Shown here: one piece after another, positions 35,766 to 46,498 of the stretch
Layout of the letters: the number at the start of each line of letters is the position of its first letter
How positions within the stretch are numbered: the stretch's first letter is position 1
NCBI GenBank assembly: GCA_032209605.1
Contig: JASFXZ010000016.1
Coordinates: 6,634,001 to 6,698,000 of the forward strand
Direction: 5' to 3'
DNA: 64,000 nt
DNA from: Mactromeris polynyma
Taxonomy: Eukaryota; Mollusca; Bivalvia; Venerida; Mactridae
Position numbers and translations under genes: made by a program
Notes under the pieces: generated by a model
What the model was told of the DNA's origin: nothing
Databases searched by the model: none
What the model saw: only the letters and a program-made list of their open reading frames with translations

Positions 35766-36020
35766 TAGTGTTTAAACAAAAAAGTTCCTTGATGGACAGA
35801 TAAATAACCATGTAATTCACAGTTTCACAACACAAAGCTAAAAAAAAGAAGCATCATCTTTATCCAAAATAACAATCATTATTCTGAATCCCAAATAAAC
35901 AAATCAACTCCTTACCAATCTTGTACTTTTCTTGGACGATTTCTACAATACAAGACAACGATATGCCTATCAGGTGCTATTATAACAGTTTGTCAGACAT
36001 AGATTCATATGGAATAACCC

Positions 36021-36180
36021 ACCTGGCTAGCTCAGTTGCTCGCTCGACTTTCGCGCACAGATCCGGGTTCGATTCCCAGGTTAGGCAGGTTATTTTCTTC
36101 TGTGACACTTGCTACAGTCATGTCCACCACATGTGGACAAGTTGTCAATTGTTTGAGGGAAGAGCAAGTTAGTACTGTTT
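36021..36180 (+). mobile_element. tRNA-derived SINE fragment
   Basis: The head ACCTGGCTAGCTCAGTTG... carries an A-box and CCGGGTTCGATTCCC a B-box. The tail AGTTGTCAATTG...GCAAGTTAGTACTG is similar to GTTGTCAGTTGC...CATGTTAGTACTGG at 29351 and 30957, which supports a SINE body. 36180-37060 shows nothing further. Confidence 0.5.
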
Positions 36181-37264
36181 AATAATGTATTAATAATATC
36201 ATCATCTATAAATCAAGGGCAATAAGTCTTGGCTCCTTGGTCCAATTTGATTCACAATCTTATTTTACCAAGATCTTATTGTCAATCAGTAATGCTCTAT
36301 CTAAACATAATTCAGATTAGTTGAATTAAAACAACCAGTTGGTGTAAACAATGTTACTATTAAATCAAGTGCCATACTGTTAACTGTTTATTAACACATT
36401 GACTCCAACATGTGTGAGGACAACATGGATTCTTCTGGTCCCACTATTTATTCCTGTTCTTGGCTAGGCTTACATTGTTCATTTCTTCTGTAAACTCTGA
36501 ATAAAATACAGCTATGCATGAATAGCTCTTGAAGCTCAAAATTTGAACATGTGTACCTTTTTTTTTATTTCTCCAAACCCAGATTCTGATATAGTGTATA
36601 AAATAGTAGAGCCGGGAGCCGGTAAATTTACCCGGTAACTTAAGCATCATCGTCTGCCTACTTTTCTTGTATGAGTGATCATAATTAAGGGGAGAACCCC
36701 CAGACCCCCACCTACTTTTGATGACTTTCCTGCTAATTCAAAAATTAATTAAAGCCCCTGTAATATTTTCACATAGTTTTCAGTATAAATTTAACAAAAA
36801 TGGTATTTTAACTTCTGACAAGACCATTATTACTTGTACACCACACTGCAAATGTACTTTAAATTAGTAAATTCATAATGCTAAATAGATTTACTTACTT
36901 TAGTTTATCAATGGCGTTTGTTAATGTAACTTTTTCTGGTGGACTTCGTTTACTGTATGGAGAAATAAAAAAAAAATTACTATTAAAACAAATGCAATTT
37001 AAACTAGTGACTGTTTGTCCTGATTCACTGGATTAAATTTTCTTCATTTTATCAGCAGGCGGTCATGTATGGTCTTCAACGTCCGTCTTGTCAAAACCCT
37101 CATCAGACTGCAACTCCACATCCGTAGCCGCCCCCTCTTCAAGCTCAAGCTTGGCAGATTCTGCAGAATCTAGATCATTCACAAAATCCAGCAGAATCTG
37201 TCCAGTTTGTTGAAAGAGGTATTCCACTCCAAGCTTCTCCCCTAAAATAAACAGCTTGAACACT

Positions 37265-37520
37265 GGGTAGTTCAAAGCTGTTCACTTTGCATCGATAGTG
37301 AAATGAATCATAACAATGCAATTTTCAATAGTGAAATCTGGGTTTCTAAGCAGTACCTATTGCCCAAGCTGGGATTCACACCCATTACCTTCAGTTCGGG
37401 AAATGGCAATGTACCAGTCTTCACGATAATTTCTTTGAAGGACTTGCCCATTTGTGCAGACAGCTTGCAATTTCCACTTGCCCCAATTCACATTCACTTG
37501 CCTGAATAAAATTAAGAGCA
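37265..37520. repeat. intron segment duplicated at 45205-45345
   Basis: TTCACTTTGCATCGATA and CAGTACCTATTGCCCAAGCT occur at both sites in the same order. The duplication continues with CAAAGTTCATCAAT (37853; 45370) and into the neighbouring exon (38590; 45440). So one exon-plus-intron segment of the pseudogene was copied. Confidence 0.75.
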
Positions 37521-37916
37521 CCATCAAAATAACGAAGATACATGATGTTTTGATGGTTGTTTTGATTTGTTAAATCAGAAACGAAGACTGGTAACAGTTG
37601 ATGAAAAAGTGCTGTTACACAAACAAAATTGACAAAAAATTAAAACCAGTCAAAGTTTTGCATACTATGTCATAAATATTTGTGACAGCTAGCTTGGATA
37701 AAAGCTAGTCAGACCGGACCACAAACACGACTAGCTTGTTCGAGGTGACTTTTTACTTGTCCGATGGTTATTCTACTTCTCCCAGGCTTCGGGCAAGTGG
37801 GTTATCTTGAAAACTGCTGTACTCCTCAAGCAATATTTCTCATAACAAAGTTCATCAATGACACTAATGATACAAATTGAAAACAGATGCAAATCAATGC
37901 ACTAAGTTATACATGT

Positions 37917-38560
37917 CAGGGGCGGATCCAGGATTTTTCTCCAGGGGGGGTCCAACTTTTGCCCACAAAATTACAGAAATATAATCCCTTTCCAAATTCA
38001 AGCAGATGTTAGCCGTTTGTATCTGTTTTAACAAACGTTAACGGTTCTAACCACGAGGAGGTCTCCACTAATATAGATCCATTTTTTTGTGTTTTTTTTT
38101 AAAGTTTTTTTAGTATTTTTAAGAACAAATTGCGGAAACAATCAAGCTAACAAGAATGACGTGCTGTTTTTACTCGAAAGCCAAACTGCACTGCAAATTT
38201 TGATACCTCAAATAACTACGTCACTATTGCCTTAAATGACGTCACAAATATGAATATTTGCGTGTCAGCTATACATTTTACGCAGCGTAGCAACAACCTG
38301 ACATACAGCCTAGCACAGTCGCTTACACATTCATTACACGGGTGATTGATGCAATATTGAATTCAGAAAGATACACAATAACGATAAAAGTGAAGCTATG
38401 GAACATAATGTTTGATAAATTTATTATTCATTGATTAATGTTATAGAAAGCTGTCGATTTATCACGCTTGTTTATCATTTTTTTATTTTTTCCAGGGGGG
38501 GTCTGAGCCATTCCAGGGGGGGTCGGACCCCCCCGGACCCCCCCGCTGGATCCGCCCCTG
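37917..38560. mobile_element. non-autonomous hAT-like element
   Basis: The ends CAGGGGCGGATCCAGGA and GCTGGATCCGCCCCTG are near-perfect inverted repeats of the kind seen on many hAT elements, with CATGT on both sides. The interior has no transposase. The duplicated segment at 45.4 kb lacks the insertion. Confidence 0.8.
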
Positions 38561-38584
38561 CATGTAGCACTCTTCATTATTACC

Positions 38585-38725
38585 TATGTACTTCCGGGTG
38601 TTCTGTAATCTAGAACCAGGTTCCTGTTCAGCACTCGGGTGCTAAGGTCGTTGACCCCATGCCGAAAGAGACTGCTGTAGTTGGAAGGGGACTGGACATC
38701 TGATGCAAGCCTTGGCATATATAGC
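38585..38725 (-). pseudogene. second, partial copy of the RWN/PPGS exon
   Basis: The minus strand reads HGVNDLSTRVLNRNLV then DYRTPGST, a diverged version of the exon at 45640-45432. It lacks the 5' part. It shows that the 37-45 kb interval arose partly by duplication. Confidence 0.7.
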
Positions 38726-38934
38726 AACACAAATTTTGATGTAGCAATTCCATAAAAATATAGATATCGGTACTAAATATGCATACATTTCAACATTTTC
38801 TATATCTATAATAATGTAGCTGAGCATGTCCTAGGAAATTAGATGTGTCTATATGGCACAGATGCACCCTCTATGCAAACATTTTGTTTGTACAGGCTAT
38901 ATAATTTAGAAGGAATATAAATTAAATCCGTCAA

Positions 38935-39535
38935 CTCTTTGAAGCGTTATCTAAAAACTGCCTCAAAAATTGGTGGATTGTAACTGGTGAAGATTCAATA
39001 AACTTTAAGTAACAGAGCAGACAAGGCTAATTTTCAAGATTTAGAAAAAGGGTCATAATTCCAGCGTGAATAGGCAGAGATATTGAAAACATTCGCATCT
39101 GCCAGTAAGTTTGGTGAAGATTGGTTTAGAAAGTTCTGTCAAAGTTAGAGACGACAAGGCCAGTTGGGTCAGTATTTGAAAAATTAAAGGGTCATAACTC
39201 AAAGAGTGACTATGGCAATATGATTTTCGAACTTTGCACTGATATTATGCGAATAAACCTTTTTACCAAGTTTGGTTAAGATTGAATAAACACTATGTTA
39301 GAGAGTGGACAAAGCTAACTTCTTCAAAATTTGGAAAATCAAAGGGTCATAACTCCAGAGTGATTGGGCGAACTGAGTTTACTGACTGGTCATCGAAATC
39401 GGGCGAGATATTATGCCAATAACCATTCTTACCAAGTTTAGTGAATATTGGATATAAAGACTTTTAATTTCAGAGAGTGGACAATGCTAAATTGGTCGTT
39501 ATTTTGGCAATCAAAGGGTCATAACTCAAGTGGCT
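38935..39535 (+). repeat. about 155-bp tandem repeat (AAAGGGTCATAACTC family)
   Basis: Four diverged units carry GGGTCATAACTCMAGAGTG, a GATATTATGCCAATAA block and ACCAAGTTTRGTGAAKATTG. A fifth begins at 40013, after the SINE and hAT insertions between 39597 and 40010. This is another repeat I associate with bivalve genomes. Confidence 0.75.
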
Positions 39536-39598
39536 GGGGCGGCGGTTGAGACTCAAATGTCGGAAGGGGAGGATTGTAGTGGTGTGGGTTAGACGGCA

Positions 39599-39668
39599 GC
39601 CGGGTTAGCTCAGTTGGTAGATCGCCGTACTAGTGTGAGGGGTTCGTTGGTTCGAGCCCCACATCGAA
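39599..39668 (+). tRNA. tRNA-like fragment or SINE head
   Basis: GCCGGGTTAGCTCAGTTGG is a good A-box and GTTGGTTCGAGCCCC a good B-box. The anticodon arm is disturbed (a shortened region around GTACTAGTGTG). There is no CCA-ready acceptor pairing. Confidence 0.4.
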
Positions 39669-39704
39669 CACACTTTTCCCCCTTGATTTACTTCAACGAA
39701 CTGG

Positions 39705-40010
39705 CAGGGGCATAGCTCAGGGCCGTAAATTACATGGATGCATGTAGGCAGTTGCCTCCTATTGCGGGCTGAAAAAAAAATCATTTTTTGTCTAAAAAGG
39801 GTCAACAAATTTTTTCGTCTCGCTTCGCTCGTCGGGGTGCCTCCCCTCCCCAATTTACGGCCCTGATAGCTGCCTATACCCGAGTACGCGGCTAAATCCA
39901 CATGATTCTGACAAAATGCACCAGATTGCACCATTGTTTTCAATATGGCGCCCCGGACCCCCCTAGCACAATTATGAATCCACATGAATAGAGGGCTAGC
40001 TACGCCCCTG
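39705..40010. mobile_element. hAT-like element, outer member of a nest
   Basis: CAGGGGCATAGCT at the left pairs with AGCTACGCCCCTG at the right. It has been split by a second element at 39718-39865, with ATAGCT repeated on both sides of the insert. Confidence 0.75.
39718..39865. mobile_element. 148-bp element inserted in the hAT at 39705
   Basis: CAGGGCCGTAAATTA and AATTTACGGCCCTG are its inverted ends. The interior contains CGTCTCGCTTCGCTCGTCGG. The host element is restored exactly if this element and one ATAGCT are removed. Confidence 0.8.
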
Positions 40011-40820
40011 ACTGGGTCGAGATATTATGCCAATAAACATTCTTACCACCAAGTTAGTGAAAAATTCGATATGAAGACTTCAAGAGAACAGACAACTTAG
40101 TGGTCCATTGTTTGTTCAGATACTCCGCCCCCCCCCCCCCCCCCAACCCCGACCGTTGGCGCATCGGTAGTGAACTAGATCTGATTACAGCTTAGAATTT
40201 GAAAGTAATTATTAACAATAAAGTTAAATGTGATGCACGTCAATCGGGAAATCAGCAAGGAATACAGATATTCTCAGAAAATAGACTCACCTAAAAAATA
40301 AACTTGAATGGCGTAGTTTCTCGCATAATTTGCCAAATCTTTGACACGCAAATTCCATTTTCAAACACTCGACATTCACAATTTCTCAGACTTTGTTTAC
40401 GTGAACTTTGTCGTACATGACCACACAGCTGAAAGCTATAATAGAATTTGTTATTTTCTCCGTTTATCCGTACATTATCAAGTAAACAATAGTGAATGCA
40501 AGCGACCTGACGTCCGAAGTTATTTCTTCTTCTTCGCTAATGAGTAATGTTTTGCGCGTGATTTATGACGTCATTGCAATAGTCACTATATAGAAGAATC
40601 CACTAGCAGATCCAGGGGGCGCCTAAAATTCCCGTACCTTACCTTTCTGAGTATGAAAACGAAAATATACAGAAAAAATAATTATAAGAAGTTATAAGAC
40701 CTTATAAGAAGTTGGTATTTTATTAAAAAACTTAAAATAAATAATAAAACACAGTCCTTGCACCGTTTTATCAGTACTGGAATTGGTTATTTTGAGCAAA
40801 TCAAAAAATGACCAAATAGT

Positions 40821-41248
40821 CAGTGGCGGGTGCAGGACTTTCTAAATGGGGGGGCACAACTAATTATAATCATATAATGACATGGAATTAACATTTGTCG
40901 TCGCTGTCAAGGATGTTTGGCAGCTTCAACCGTCTTGGCTGCATCCTTGCAAAGTCTGTGACAACCTCGTCGATGTTAACCCCCCCCCCCCCGGTAGAGC
41001 CGCCAGGCGCGTAGCGTCCTGTACGCAGAGTACGCAGCTGCGTACACATTGTCTCGAAAAATCGAAAAAATTGTTCAAATCTGCATTAAAAAAACTTCGT
41101 TCAATTCAGGGATAAGAATGCGCCCAGAAGTCACTACAGACAATCTAGAAACAATTTTTGTTTCGGGGGAGTACCCCCGGACCCCCCGCAAAAAGGATCT
41201 CGCGTACACATCACAAACCTCCTAGCTCTACGCCCCTGGCCGCCACTG
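40821..41248. mobile_element. hAT-like element, outer member of a second nest
   Basis: The ends CAGTGGCGGGTGCAGGA and CCTGGCCGCCACTG are inverted repeats. A C12 tract at 40981 precedes the inner element. Confidence 0.65.
41004..41238. mobile_element. hAT-like element nested in 40821-41248
   Basis: CAGGCGCGTAGCGTCCTG at the left and TAGCTCTACGCCCCTG at the right are imperfect inverted repeats. GCCGC flanks both sides. It contains a GTACGCAGAGTACGCAGCTG palindromic stretch. Confidence 0.65.
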
Positions 41249-41522
41249 ATAGTTGTACGCTACCAAGCCCAACTGCTAGATCCGCTCCAGGAATCTATAT
41301 GACACATTTTAAATAATGCATAATTTCACCTCAAAATGTCCAAGACGTCTTCCAAATATTAAAGTAAATATCATAATGTTTAAGACATTTACTACCCATG
41401 CAACCTCTCTCAATAGTTAAAGATCATTGCTGAAAATAAACTCACATGGCTAATTATATTTATAGATTAATCGCAGAGTGCGTTTTTGCAACCGCTATTT
41501 TGTTTTATGAGGTCACTTTTGG

Positions 41523-41617
41523 AAAAAAATTAGATGGAAAAATAATCTACATCTTTGCCCTTGGAGCCTGGCCAATCTTCTCTTTAGCGTTCCATCTTGG
41601 GCATCGGTGACCAAAGC
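41523..41617 (-). ncRNA. diverged U6-like Pol III unit, copy 1
   Basis: The minus strand reads GCTTTGGTCACCGATGCC, then GGAACGCTAAAGAGAAGATT and GGCCAGGCTCC, in the order of U6 landmarks: 5' hairpin, ACAGAGA-like box, AGC-triad region. A TATATA (41641-41646) lies 24-29 bases upstream. T5 and T7 runs could end the transcript at about 80 or 95 nt. The AGC triad is changed (GGC), so it should not be a working U6. Confidence 0.45.
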
Positions 41618-42547
41618 GACCTTTGGGGGAAGTACATGAGTATATAGGCCCGCAGTAAGATTGCGAATAAGCCCGTACATTCACTGTACATATATGAAAC
41701 AACTCGGACGATGTATATGTATATAAAATATTTCAGTTTGTTCAGATACTGATGTATGTAACAAGCAGATGATTTAATCATTTTTGTGTCTGATAATAAA
41801 AAGCAATGTTATAATTAGAGGCATTATAAGCGCAAGTAGCGCCAAACAGACTTAACGTGGAAGGTTGTTTACTTCAGTTGCGCCCCTTTTTACCAGTATA
41901 GAACGTATCGGCAAATACTTTGTAAAATTGAAAAGATGTGAGAAATATTAGAACAAGAAAGGCTAAATTGCGTCAGGTAAAATACTTTTTATTTCCCAAT
42001 TTTGTCAAAGTTACTGATTGCTACCCACGTAAATAAATACATGTTTCATTTTTGAGGCGAACTTTGATCCATTCGGCGCCCTCCTTTATTTTTCCAACCT
42101 TTTATGTATACCTGAGTATAAATACGAAAATAATAATATTCAGAGATTTTTAATTATAAGATTTCAAAACAGAGATTCTGGATAATTGTAGCATTATATT
42201 CTATAATGACAATGTTTATAAACGAATAATGAAACACAGTCATTGATTTGTCGTTTTTTACGGCTCGAGTATTTTTAACCAAAAAAGAACAAAAAGTAAC
42301 GCCCGAACCCAATCCCCAATGCTAGAACCGCCCCAGGAATCTATATGAATACATACAATGCCTAATGCTGCTCCTCAAAATGTCCAAGACGTCTTCCAAA
42401 TAAGTAAATATGATAATTTTAAGACATTTACTACTAAGATTATTGCTGAAAATAAACTCGATCACATAGCTAATTATCTTTATAGATTAATCGCTGACGG
42501 CGTTTATGCCCCTTGCAAACGCCATTTTGTTTATGAGGTCACTTTTG

Positions 42548-42644
42548 AAAAAAAAATAGAAATTGACAACAATCTACATCTTTGCTGATGGAGCCAGGCC
42601 AATCTTCTCCTTATCGTTCTATCTTTGGCATCGGTGACCAAAGC
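42548..42644 (-). ncRNA. diverged U6-like Pol III unit, copy 2
   Basis: The same arrangement as copy 1. The 5' hairpin is closed by CTTTGG/CCAAAG, followed by AGAACGATAAGGAGAAGATT. The TATATATA at 42666-42673 lies 22-29 bases upstream, and nine T end a predicted RNA of about 97 nt. The box reads AAGGAGA, the form found in U6atac rather than U6, but the rest is closer to U6. It may be a relic or a small RNA with a new role. Confidence 0.45.
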
Positions 42645-42986
42645 CAGTAAGAGATGACGTACATGTATATATAGGCCGCAGTAAGATTGCAAATACGTCC
42701 ATACATTAAAATGTACATATATGAAACAACTCGGACGATTTACATGTATATAAAATATTTCAGTTTGTTCAGATACTGATGTTTGTAACAAGCTGATGAA
42801 AAAATATTTTTGTGTCTGATAATAAAAAGCAATGTAATAATTAGAGGCTTTATACGCGTAAGTAGCGCCAAACAGTATTATAATGGAAGGTTGTTTACAT
42901 GAGTTGCGTCCCTTTTTACCAATAGAACTTAGAAAATAGAAAAGTGTGTTAAATTTAAAGTTACGGTCTACTACACACGTAATAAA

Positions 42987-43161
42987 TACAGTAAAACCTC
43001 AATGAAAGACCACCCTGGGATCGTTGAAAACTGATCTTAATATTAAGGTTGGCAATCTTAAGGTTGAATAAAGAGCAAACCAGTGAAAATGGATTGTAAA
43101 CTTGTTCTACATTTTAGGTGGTCTAATTACTCAGATGATCTTTAAGTGAGGTTTTACTGTA
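42987..43161. mobile_element. MITE family B, copy 4
   Basis: TACAGTAAAACCTCAATGAA at the left, AGTGAGGTTTTACTGTA at the right. A worn fifth copy is at 46351-46498 inside the pseudogene. Confidence 0.8.
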
Positions 43162-43599
43162 CAAGTTTCATTTTTGAGGTGACAATTTGAACGTTTCTTA
43201 CTGAATTATGATGTTGGAAACTGAAATATTATGTCAGGAGCTGTCATCTTTCATGACGAACTAATGGTACTAAATCACGAAGATTATTTTGGTTTTCCAA
43301 ATATGAATTCACAATCTTAGAATGCAGTTGATACTATCATTAAATTACTTGGGAAGTAAATCTTTATGCAGATGCATTGAATACACATATTATATATCTT
43401 GAGACCAAACAATGAAAATCGTCGAAACATGTATAATCAATATGTATAGGTCATTTTAGTTCCGTGAATAAGTCCTGCCGTAGCTCCGAAACTTTCCTCC
43501 CAAAGTTGCGTCAATCGTTTAAAATTATTCAGATATTGTTCGACAAACACGTCACTAGTTACCAGCATGATAGATTTACTCCCAGAATGCCTGTCTTTC

Positions 43600-44190
43600 C
43601 CCTAGTTAACGCCATTTTGTTTATTATTAAATTAGTTACGGAAAATATGGCGCAGAGGACCATGCTCATTCTTCGACCCTGCTGTTCCAAGTTTGGACGC
43701 ACCAAAATAAAGGGTAAGGGTCCATGAAAGGGTAAAAAATGAGGTATGATCAGGTCCATCAGGTTCATCGTATAGACGACGTTGATAAGTAACATTTGTC
43801 AGCGGATTATCTTACTACTCTGAAAATAGCAGAAAACCCGTCATTAAAGCAGTGTTTGCATGGGATTTCGTTGCTTAAAACCTCAAATCTTCCTTAATAC
43901 TGGACCGATTTTGATAAAACTTTGCCGACGAAAAAATGCATATCTAAAACTGTGCGAAAGAAATTTGTCCTGACTTGGATATTGGCTTAGAAATTTAAAG
44001 TGCGACATCGGAGGCCTTGTTCTGCTGTATAATCACCATAATTACAAGGTTTATTAATGCAAAAAAAGAGAAAGACAAGACATTTTTTATTCACTTTAAT
44101 TTACATATTTATGTTAACTATTTTAGATTTTCTGGTTATTAACATCATTGAACTGAATGACAAAGTTAGACTGTTGACACACTATATAAT
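43600..44190. repeat. dispersed repeat shared with 48280-48500
   Basis: CTCATTCTTCGACCCTGCTG then TTCCAAGTTTGGACGCACC recur at 48430 and 48450. Both sites have TTGGAACA-like words, and the ORFs on each strand come from this. 43745-44190 has nothing else that I recognise. Confidence 0.6.
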
Positions 44191-44191
44191 A

Positions 44192-44263
44192 CTCCCCACT
44201 GGGATTCGAACCCAGACTTCAATCCACATGGTGGAATGTGTGCTTACATTACACTACAAGGAG
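44192..44263 (-). tRNA. tRNA-like sequence, second copy of the 34-kb type
   Basis: The acceptor CTCCTTG/TGGGGAG pairs fully if G-U is allowed, and the T-arm CTGGG TTCGAAT CCCAG is perfect. The anticodon arm is again abnormal, with a nine-base loop region CACCATGTG. As both copies share the odd anticodon arm, a SINE or tRNA-pseudogene family is more likely than a working tRNA. Confidence 0.45.
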
Positions 44264-44578
44264 GAACAGATGGTTGGTGTCAACACTTGATCGAAACAAT
44301 ATATGAAAGATACCAGAAAATCTAAAATAATGAACAAACTTCATTCCCTCTGCTTTTACCAGTGCTTGGGACCTGCTAGTCATGTAAATGACTAGGCAGC
44401 ATTGGAAGAAGTGCAGGTTGAAGTTTAAATCTGATATAAAATGAATATTAAGGCATAATATACACAAGCAGACATGTACAATTTGACAATTGTAAACTTA
44501 AATCAGGGTCAAGGTCCATTGCTGTGTGGTCACCTGTCGGTAGGGGCATCAGTGTCACATCATGGGTTAGTTGGTCGG

Positions 44579-45180
44579 TAGAGGAACCCTTTTGATTTTG
44601 GGGTCACAGACTCAAAGTTCAAGGGTCAATTGTTCACAAACAGCTTCCGATCAATAACTCGAGAACCTCTTGACCTTTCATCCTCTGGTTGACACATTCA
44701 TCTTGGGTAGCAGAGGAACTGTAGTGCTTTTGAGGTCATGGACTCAAAGGTCAAGGGGTCAATTGTTCAAAAACAGTTTTCGATCAATAACTCCAGAACT
44801 CCTTGACCTGTCACCCTCAAAATTTATCCACACATTCATCTTAGGAAGCAGAGGAACGCAATTGATTTTGGAGTCACGGGCTCAAAGGTCAAGGGCCAAG
44901 GAGTCAATTGCCCACATACGTATCTGATCAATAACTCGAAAACCCCTTCACTTTTCATCCTCAAACTTAAGCCACACATTTATATTCGGTAGCAGAGGAA
45001 CCCTATTGATTTTGGGGTCACAGGGGTCAATGTTCATAAACCATAACCTTTTCGTTTCCAATCAATACCTCAAGAACCCCTTGACCTATCGTCTTCAAAC
45101 TTGGTCCACACAGTCACCTTGGGTAGCAGATGAACCCTATTGATTTGGGGTCACAGGGTCAAAGGTCACAGGAGGGGGGG
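44579..45180 (+). repeat. about 135-bp tandem repeat, five units
   Basis: Units begin GTAGCAGAGGAACCC at 44579, 44707, 44846, 44989 and 45123 (approximate). Each includes GGTCACAGACTCAAAGGTCA and GATCAATAACTCGAGAACC. It lies in the last intron of the pseudogene, is repetitive on both strands and is not coding. Confidence 0.75.
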
Positions 45181-46350
45181 GGCATAATGTAATAAACATT
45201 TTTTGTTCACTTTGCATCGATATTGAGAAGATTCAAAATAACATGACAATTTTCAATAGTGTCACCTGGGTTATTAAGCAGTACCTATTGCCCAAGCTGG
45301 GATTCACACCCATTACCTTCAGATCAGGATTTGACACTGTACTCCTGAAGCAATATGTCTCATAACAAAGTTCATCAATTACACTGAGAACACAAATCAC
45401 TGCACAATGTTCTAGTACTCTTTGTAATTACTTGTGTACTTCCGGGTGGTCTGTATTCAGGAACCAGGTTCCTGTTCAACACTTGTGTGCTCAGGTCGTT
45501 GACCGCATGCTGAAGAAAACCGTTGTAGCTGGCAGGGGACTGGACGTCTGATATAAACGCAGCCTTGGCTCGATCCTTGTTCCACCTGACCAAACCATCC
45601 AGCAGGTACGCCTGGAAGTGCATATCTGAAGCAGTGGAACCTGAATAAAAGCATCAAACTTCTGAGCCTGAATTTGAGTTTAGGTATGGGTAATAAACAC
45701 AGTTATTTATTACTTTGTTATATTGTCTATAAATAAACATCAGACAAACAACATATCGTCTTACTTGGCCGAGTGGTTATGGTCATGGTCTTTGGAGGAA
45801 GTGATTATGCAGCAAAAGTAGCTGTCTCATAAGTAGCTGGCCCTCTAAGTGGTTCTGCAACTGTTATAAATGAACACTTTATTAAAACAAAAATGTACCT
45901 GGGATAAACTAGTTCAGATGCAAGTGAAACCACTCGAGGGACGTAGAGCCACGTGCACACCTGTAAGACATTCGTCTCAGAGTACAGTTGCCACAGCAGT
46001 CACGGTCCACGTACAGGATGGACGCCGGAGGGATGCTTGCTCGTGCGTATTGGTCAACAAAAACAGCCACCATGGGTCCAAGACTGTAACCCTCTGAGGC
46101 AGTCAAGACACTCATCAGAACATTTGTCGCCCACAAGGCTGTACTGGAACTCCGCCCAGCCAGCTTCTTCACCACCTGAAAATACATCATAGAAACACAC
46201 GGCATAGATCATATGGATGGCTAAGAGCTTATACTTATATTTGTCCAAACTTCATCATAGACATAGTGATCATACTATCCTTTCCTCATGCAAAATGAAG
46301 TCATTTGAACAATATAATTTCTAGTTAAAAACTGTAAGAATGGCCCACAA

Positions 46351-46498
46351 TAAGACCTCAATAATAAGACCACATAATGGTACCTGTGAAAACTGGTGTT
46401 ATTATTGAGGTGGTCTTTGAAAATGAGACATGAAAATTGTGTTCTTAATTTTAAGGTGATGTTAATATTTGGTGGTCATGAGTTTGAGGTTATACTTG
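46351..46498. mobile_element. MITE family B, worn copy
   Basis: ACCTCAATAATAAGACCAC and AAAATTGTGTTCTTAATTTT are retained, but both outer ends are lost. It lies in the intron between the second and third recognised exons of the pseudogene. Confidence 0.6.

Larger units (their letters stand above)
40560..42960. repeat. tandem duplication of a roughly 1-kb block
   Basis: Copy 1 covers about 40600-41950 (interrupted by 40821-41248) and copy 2 about 42055-42960. Shared words in order include TGTCCAAGACGTCTTCCAAA, CGCAGTAAGATTGC, ATATGAAACAACTCGGACGA and GTTCAGATACTGATGT. Each copy contains one U6-like unit on the minus strand. Confidence 0.85.

Noticed and set aside
45870..46248. Plus-strand ORFs and one alternative minus frame over the pseudogene exon
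   Set aside because: They are shadows. The minus frame with LYVDRDCCG matches the protein family and the others match nothing.
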